Source: Bryobacterales bacterium (GTDB lineage Bacteria > Acidobacteriota > Terriglobia > Bryobacterales > Bryobacteraceae). Taken from it: a stretch of DNA of 18,565 nt. Position numbers and translations under genes: made by a program. Shown here one piece after another: positions 14,690 through 18,565 of this stretch. The DNA is taken from NCBI GenBank assembly GCA_003487005.1, contig DNFG01000183.1, positions 1 through 18,565 of the forward strand. Direction: 5' to 3'. The notes under the pieces are model-generated. The model searched no databases. It was not told where the DNA came from and saw only the letters and a program-made list of their open reading frames with translations. How positions within the stretch are numbered: the first letter of the stretch is position 1; every line of letters begins with the position of its first letter.

Positions 14690-14789
14690 ATGCGATCTGC
14701 CCACGAACGCTCCGCAATCCAGGTTGTGTCCGCACCTCCGAGCGCATCAATGCGCTAACCGCGTTGGTGTCGAGAAGGTAGCGCTTCAT
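14690..14789 (-). pseudogene. 5' fragment of a VapC-type PIN-domain toxin gene
   Basis: On the - strand an ATG at 14789 overlaps the antitoxin stop as ATGA, the classical vapBC junction. It encodes MKRYLLDTNAVSALMRSEV, which is the first strand and helix of a PIN nuclease with the first catalytic aspartate in L-L-D-T-N. After about 20 residues the in-frame sequence loses PIN character, while another frame reads DTTWIAERSWADRM, suggesting a frameshift near 14730. At about 14689 the sequence becomes the antisense of the DUF262 3' end. The open frame only runs on, meaninglessly, to TGA at 14628. A full VapC needs about 130 residues with three more acidic positions, so no active toxin can be made. 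Truncation by insertion of the DUF262 segment is the simplest reading (inference). Confidence 0.7.
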
Positions 14790-15037
14790 TCGGAGGGCCC
14801 GTCGAAGATAGCCGGGTCCGATGGGGGAATCCGACCCTCCTCGATCGCTGCTTCCATCTCATCAACCAGCGATGCAGGAATCGGCTGGATGCTCAGCATT
14901 GCTTGCAGTGCGGCTTGCGGTGAGCCTGGAATCCGCGCTGATGCCTCCAGTTCCTCCAGTGCGACTTCTTCGACGGATTTGCTCCTGGCATCAGCAAGGA
15001 ACCGCAAATGGCGTGCCAGATCGTCAGGGATATACAC
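14786..15037 (-). CDS. VapB-like antitoxin of the broken vapC
   Basis: An 83-residue protein when counted from GTG 15037: MYIPDDLARHLRFLADARSK followed by SVEEVALEELEAS. The short strand then helix-turn-helix resembles ribbon-helix-helix or AbrB-like small antitoxins. The acidic C-terminal part (LVDEMEAAIEEGRIPPSDPA) looks like the disordered toxin-binding tail. Its stop overlaps the ATG of the vapC remnant by 4 nt, which identifies it as that toxin's antitoxin. The frame continues upstream through CTG and CAA to ACG 15052 (T/M-V-Q-L-R-V-Y-I-P), completing the first strand. A perfect Shine-Dalgarno sequence is placed for that ACG, not for GTG 15037. The original start was therefore probably at 15052 and may be lost. 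It lies downstream of the glycoside-hydrolase-like gene on the same strand. Confidence 0.65.
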   Translation of the reverse strand: MYIPDDLARHLRFLADARSKSVEEVALEELEASARIPGSPQAALQAMLSIQPIPASLVDEMEAAIEEGRIPPSDPAIFDGPSE

Positions 15038-15049
15038 TCTCAGTTGAAC

Positions 15050-15065
15050 CGTTCAGCACCTCCTT
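15050..15065 (-). promoter_or_regulatory. Perfect Shine-Dalgarno facing an ACG codon
   Basis: On the - strand AAGGAGGT (15065-15058) is followed, with ideal spacing (6 nt after GGAGG), by ACG at 15052-15050. The ACG is in frame with the antitoxin. One T-to-C change would turn an ATG into this ACG. Either the start is lost or ACG is used as a rare start. Confidence 0.6.
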
Positions 15066-15096
15066 CCTCCCCAAATTATTGCGGAATCGCCTGCAA

Positions 15097-17397
15097 CTAC
15101 TCCCGCCGCCCCTTCTTGATCAGCCACACCTCCGCCAGCCTCGACTGCTGCCGCCAGTTCAGATGGCTTTCATCTCCCGCCTGGTCCCAGGTCAACTCCA
15201 GGGCGCCATCGAAGATCAGCCCCGCCGGCACCGGAAATTCCTTGAATTCGTGCATCTCGCGGCCGTTCACCGTGGGCTGGATCCGCCGCCCGTCCATCCG
15301 CAGCAGCGGGCTTCCGTAGCCGGTGGTCCGGACGACATACTCGCCCTTCGGGTCGAGCCCCTCGTAAACCATCTTCTCCGGCCACATCGTCACCTGCCAC
15401 GACAGCCGCGCCCGGCTCTTGCCCTGGTCCCACCACCAGAACAGCGGCGCGTCATCGCCATGCACCACGCGCGGCGACCTCGCCACATGTCCGATATCGT
15501 CATAAAAACCGCCCGGCCCCGGGTCTTCCCAACTCCCCAGTTCCACCAGCCGCGCCGCCCGCGCCGGCTCGCCCTCCATCGCGCGGACCTTCGAGAACTC
15601 GTCCTCCAGCCACCAGCGGTTGTTCAACGGCTGGTCGATGAAATCGAGCACCGCCCCGCGCTCCGCCCCGCTCGCGCCATACTTCTTCACGCTCGTCTGC
15701 AGGCCAATCGACCGGAACAGCCGCTCGCACAGATCGATGATCCGCGCCCGCAAATCCCCGCCCGCCGGCGCTTCGACGCTCTGGTTCAGCACCGCCATCG
15801 CCTGCTCGATCGCCTTCGCCGAACCCAGCGCCGAAGCCCGCACCAGAATCGCGTTCGCCTCGGCTTCGAGCCGCCGGTCCTGAATCAGCCGCCGCCGCAC
15901 ATACGCGTCATATTCGGCCCGCAGCAGGCACATCTGCCAGCGCCAGTTGCCCGCCAGTTCCGGCGCCCGGCGATCGAGGTCGCGCCAAAGCAGCAGCGTC
16001 CCCTCCACCGCCCCGTTCGCTTCCAGCGACCCGCGCCAGTTCCGCTCCAGCGCGTAGATGGCGTCCGCGATCTCCGGCGCGAGCGCCGGCGCGAAATGCA
16101 GCCGCGCATACTCGATCAGAATGTCGCGCGTCAATCGCGAACGGTCCCAGCCCAGCGCGTCGTAGATCGTCTTGTTGACATCATCGTGCACACCGTCCGA
16201 ATACGACACAAACCCGTCGCTCACCGGCGCGAACCGGTTATGAATCGCCGCGTACTCCACCGGCCGCGGGTTGATCGCCTCCCGCCCCAGCGTCAGCGCG
16301 ATCGCCTGATCCAGCTCCGGCACTTCATACTGGCTGATCTTGTTGTGCGTGATGTCCGGGTACAATCGCAGCGCCACATCCGCCCGCAAGCGCCGCCGCG
16401 ACGCCGGAATCGGCGGGCTCTGCGGCCCCGCCACGATCCCCCCAAACCACTCTGGCTTCTCCCGGTCCAGCCACAGATACACATACTCCGCCTTCTCCGC
16501 GTTGAACCCCTGCAACGACACCCACACCTTCGCCTTCGGATGCACCGGCGTCAACCGCTTCGCAATGTCGGCCAGAAACGGCACCACCAGTTCCGGCGGA
16601 TTGTGACCCGGGTCGCCGCCCGGTACGAAAATCGCCGCCAATGCCGGCAATTCCTTGAACATCGCCTCCATCTGCGTCAGCATCGCCGCCCGCGCCGCTT
16701 GGTCGTTCAGGTCCGAAGGCGCCGGCGTCCACAGCCAGTAATCCAGCCCGTACCGCCGGCAGATGTCGCTGATCGCGATGTTCATCTCGCGCCGCGGCAC
16801 CTTCATCAGCGGATCCTGCCGCTGATCCTGCGACGGGATGTTCTCGATGCTGTTCGTCCCGAACAGCGCCAGTTCACGGATGTACTGCTCATACTGCGCC
16901 ACGTTCCACGCATCGTAGCTGTTCGCCGTCGGCCGGTACCCCAATTGATGCCCGCGAATCGGCGACTGCGGCGCCGTCGTCACATCCAGCCCCGCCGGCA
17001 AATCCACCTTCCCCTTCCCCCACTCCATCTGCCGCAACAAATGACCCACGCCATACAGCGCCCCCCGCTCGTCCGCCCCCGCAATCCACACCACCGATCC
17101 CTCCACCCGCAACCGGAACCCTTCCACCGCCGCCGGCGCCGCCGGCGTCCCCGCGGGCCATCCCGCCGGCTTCGCCCCGCCGCTGATCGCGATCACCGCC
17201 TTCCCCGCCGGCCATTCCGCCGTCACCGGCAACTCAATCCCCGTCCGCTTCTTCACTTCCTCCACCAGCACCCGCGCCGCCGTCTGCTCCACCACCGGCG
17301 CCGCCACCCCCCGTGTCACCACCACCGCCCGCGAAAAATCCACCGCCGCCATCGCAACGGGGAAGAGAAGAAAGAGACCAGTCAAAAATAAACGCAT
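15097..17397 (-). CDS. Secreted glycoside-hydrolase-like protein (GH20/GH67-type N-domain)
   Basis: A 766-residue exported protein. The signal peptide MRLFLTGLFLLFPVAMAA comes first. About residues 20-140 resemble the GH20b/alpha-glucuronidase-type non-catalytic N-domain, with QTAARVLVEEVKKRTGIELP and the typical ERGALYGVGHLLRQME. A probable TIM barrel follows: RGHQLGYRPTANSYDAWNVA, QYIRELALFGTNSIENIP, then ICRRYGLDYWLWTPAPSD and IFVPGGDPGHNPPEL. The C-terminal third is helical and then beta-rich (EYVVRTTGYGSPLLRMDGRR). Such proteins act on glycans outside the cytoplasm. The exact GH family and substrate are not recognised, and candidate acids (for example D/E in PGGDPG) are unproven. ATG 17397 is preferred over TTG 17400. 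Codons are G-ending, opposite to those of the + strand genes nearby. Confidence 0.75.
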   Translation of the reverse strand: MRLFLTGLFLLFPVAMAAVDFSRAVVVTRGVAAPVVEQTAARVLVEEVKKRTGIELPVTAEWPAGKAVIAISGGAKPAGWPAGTPAAPAAVEGFRLRVEGSVVWIAGADERGALYGVGHLLRQMEWGKGKVDLPAGLDVTTAPQSPIRGHQLGYRPTANSYDAWNVAQYEQYIRELALFGTNSIENIPSQDQRQDPLMKVPRREMNIAISDICRRYGLDYWLWTPAPSDLNDQAARAAMLTQMEAMFKELPALAAIFVPGGDPGHNPPELVVPFLADIAKRLTPVHPKAKVWVSLQGFNAEKAEYVYLWLDREKPEWFGGIVAGPQSPPIPASRRRLRADVALRLYPDITHNKISQYEVPELDQAIALTLGREAINPRPVEYAAIHNRFAPVSDGFVSYSDGVHDDVNKTIYDALGWDRSRLTRDILIEYARLHFAPALAPEIADAIYALERNWRGSLEANGAVEGTLLLWRDLDRRAPELAGNWRWQMCLLRAEYDAYVRRRLIQDRRLEAEANAILVRASALGSAKAIEQAMAVLNQSVEAPAGGDLRARIIDLCERLFRSIGLQTSVKKYGASGAERGAVLDFIDQPLNNRWWLEDEFSKVRAMEGEPARAARLVELGSWEDPGPGGFYDDIGHVARSPRVVHGDDAPLFWWWDQGKSRARLSWQVTMWPEKMVYEGLDPKGEYVVRTTGYGSPLLRMDGRRIQPTVNGREMHEFKEFPVPAGLIFDGALELTWDQAGDESHLNWRQQSRLAEVWLIKKGRRE

Positions 17398-17424
17398 CAA
17401 AACAGAAGTATCACAGCCCGCCCC

Positions 17425-18030
17425 TCAAGCCGTGCTCCACCGCCGCCGCAATGCCGCCCACCCGCTCCGCAATAGCTTCACAATCCGCGTCAAAATCCAG
17501 AAAAACACCACCAGTACCACCACGCTCACCACCAGCGTCAACACCGGGTGCTCCATCGTGAACCACACGAACGCCGGCACCGCCGCGTCTCCCAACAAAC
17601 TCAACCCCGCGTTCGACACCGGCTCCGGACTCTGGTTCACCGCCAGCCGCGTCGCCGCCTTCGTCGCGTGACTGCTCAACGCCACCCCACCGCACAACAG
17701 CGCCAGCCCCACTCGCGCCGCCGGGTCCATCTGCCCGAACGCCGTCAAGGCCAGTCCCGCCGCCCCCAACGGCCGGATCACCGTGTGCGCCGCGTCCCAC
17801 GCGCTGTCCAGCCACGGCACCTTGTCCGTCACGAACTCCATCACATACATCACCCCCGCCACCGCCAGCACCGCCGGATGCGCCAGAACCTGGAGCGGCG
17901 CCAGCTCCGACGGCAGCGTCAACCACTCCATCCGCAATGCCACCCCCAGCGCCAGCACCGTCGCGTACAGACGCAAACCCGCCGCCAATCCCAGCCCCAG
18001 CGTCGTCCCCAACAGGTTCAGTATGTCCAT
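17425..18030 (-). CDS. DUF4126 family membrane protein
   Basis: A 201-residue integral membrane protein of the DUF4126 type. The N-terminal helix LGTTLGLGLAAGLRLYATVL has the family's G-L-x-x-A-S/G-L-R-x-Y/F pattern. MYVMEFVTDKVPWLDSAWD is the conserved E-F-x-x-D-K-x-P-x-x-D-x-x-W/D segment. SSHATKAATRLAVNQSPEPV is followed by SNAGLSLLGD, matching T-K-A-x-x-R-x-x-x-N-x-S-P-E-P-x-S-N. Five or six helices end in a basic tail. Function is unknown for the family. ATG 18030 gives full length. The gene stops 27 bp before the next same-strand start codon (17397), so it is likely the first gene of a two-gene transcript. The divergent ABC ATPase starts 81 bp away. Confidence 0.88.
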   Translation of the reverse strand: MDILNLLGTTLGLGLAAGLRLYATVLALGVALRMEWLTLPSELAPLQVLAHPAVLAVAGVMYVMEFVTDKVPWLDSAWDAAHTVIRPLGAAGLALTAFGQMDPAARVGLALLCGGVALSSHATKAATRLAVNQSPEPVSNAGLSLLGDAAVPAFVWFTMEHPVLTLVVSVVVLVVFFWILTRIVKLLRSGWAALRRRWSTA

Positions 18031-18111
18031 GGCCCTCGTCCGTCACTATAGACTAACGCCCCCGCCCCCTCGCCGGTTCCCTGAATCCCGCGCTACCCTG
18101 AAGGTTTGCCC

Positions 18112-18522
18112 ATGTCCACCCCGCTCCTCGAACTCCGCAACGTCACCATCTTCCGCGGCACGCGCCCCGGCCTCGAAAACGTCTCCCTCTCCATCGCCCT
18201 CGGCGAACATGTCGCCATCCTTGGCCCCAACGGCAGCGGCAAATCCACCTTCATCCAGGCCGTCACCCGCGAACTCTACCCCCGCTATCCCCCGCCCGCC
18301 TGCGAAGTCCGCATCCTCGGCCGCGATACCTGGAACGTCTTCGACCTCCGCCCCCTCCTCGGCATCGTCACCAACGACCTCGCCACCCAGTGCACCCAGC
18401 CCTACTCCGTCCGCGAAACCGTCCTCTCCGGCTTCTTCTCCTCCATCGGCATCTGGCCCAACCACCACGTCACCCCCGAAATGCACGCCCGCGCCGATGA
18501 ATTGATGGACCTCCTCGAGTGA
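18112..18522 (+). CDS. ABC transporter ATP-binding protein, truncated at contig end
   Basis: The first 136 residues of an ABC ATPase. LELRNVTIFRGTRPGLENVS is the A-loop strand region, Walker A is GPNGSGKST (38-46), and the Q-loop region follows at LLGIVTNDLATQ. Then comes YSVRETVLSGFFSSIGIWPN, as in ModF/COG1119-like ATPases. A TGA at 18520-18522 ends the frame before the signature motif, Walker B and H-loop, so the product as written cannot hydrolyse ATP. The stop lies inside an inverted repeat directly beside adapter sequence, so a read-end error is more likely than a real truncation. ATG 18112 has AAGG 7 nt upstream. Codons are strongly C-ending. Substrate unknown; no permease gene is in view. 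Confidence 0.85.
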   Translation: MSTPLLELRNVTIFRGTRPGLENVSLSIALGEHVAILGPNGSGKSTFIQAVTRELYPRYPPPACEVRILGRDTWNVFDLRPLLGIVTNDLATQCTQPYSVRETVLSGFFSSIGIWPNHHVTPEMHARADELMDLLE

Positions 18523-18549
18523 GCCGCCATCCCAAGCTGGTGGCTCACT
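18518..18549. repeat. Terminal inverted repeat abutting the adapter
   Basis: AGTGAGCCGCC (18518-18528) and GGTGGCTCACT (18539-18549) are complementary over 11 positions with one G-T wobble, around a 10-nt loop. The right arm ends exactly where adapter sequence begins. This suggests a fold-back library artefact, but a natural hairpin cannot be excluded. Confidence 0.65.
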
Positions 18550-18565
18550 AGATCGGAAGAGCACA
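18550..18565 (+). other. Illumina TruSeq adapter remnant (not biological)
   Basis: AGATCGGAAGAGCACA is identical to the first 16 bases of the standard Illumina TruSeq read-1 adapter. It stands at the very end of the window and is untrimmed read sequence carried into the assembly. Confidence 0.95.

Noticed and set aside
14821..17391. 856-codon + strand open frame
   Set aside because: Arg/Pro/His-rich antisense of the secreted glycoside-hydrolase-like gene. The - strand has a signal peptide and domain-like sequence.
1..18565. CRISPR arrays, tRNA/rRNA genes, insertion sequences, transposases or integrases
   Set aside because: No regular repeats, no cloverleaf or rRNA segments, and no transposase or integrase motifs were seen. 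The DUF262 segment has no flanking direct repeats that I could find.

Overview
This is an 18.6 kb piece of a high-GC bacterial chromosome. The gene content suggests an Acidobacteriota relative of the Bryobacterales/Solibacter group. The reasons are the Tat-exported sugar-processing enzymes, an OPT transporter, a long ThyX-like protein next to dut, and a pepQ-accB-accC cluster. This placement is inference; there is no rRNA or other marker in the window. The right end carries 16 bases matching the Illumina TruSeq adapter, so it is the raw end of a contig.

Left part (1-4176): a partial ThyX-like gene (-) is divergent from dut (+). Dut makes dUMP, the substrate of thymidylate synthases. After these come a membrane glycosyltransferase of the cellulose-synthase/CslA type, a 76-residue helical protein translationally coupled to a GNAT acetyltransferase, and a DedA/VTT-family membrane protein. 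Middle (4187-7279, -): an OPT-family transporter is followed 4 nt later by a UlaG-like metallo-beta-lactamase-fold hydrolase, and then by an orphan VapB antitoxin. Next (7469-13088, +): a ferredoxin, a Tat-type YdjC/ChbG deacetylase, a Tat-type galactonate dehydratase with all active-site residues in DgoD spacing, and a pepQ-accB-accC run that starts fatty-acid synthesis.

Accessory patch (about 13.1-15.06 kb): an orphan DUF433 antitoxin-like gene is followed by a lower-GC stand-alone DUF262 gene (GmrSD/ParB-like fold, a defence-associated family) with its own promoter-like sequence and a palindrome. The DUF262 gene ends exactly where a PIN/VapC toxin gene breaks off. The partner antitoxin of that broken toxin survives, but its best Shine-Dalgarno sequence points at an ACG codon. 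This is the most interesting region: an acquired putative defence gene beside, and probably inserted into, a decaying toxin-antitoxin locus.

Right part (15097-18549): a large secreted glycoside-hydrolase-like protein and a DUF4126 membrane protein (both -), then a truncated ABC ATPase (+).

At the scale of the whole window, the + strand is G-rich on the left and C-rich on the right whichever way the genes run. Codon third positions flip accordingly. This is what one expects across a replication terminus, or across an inversion or chimeric join.
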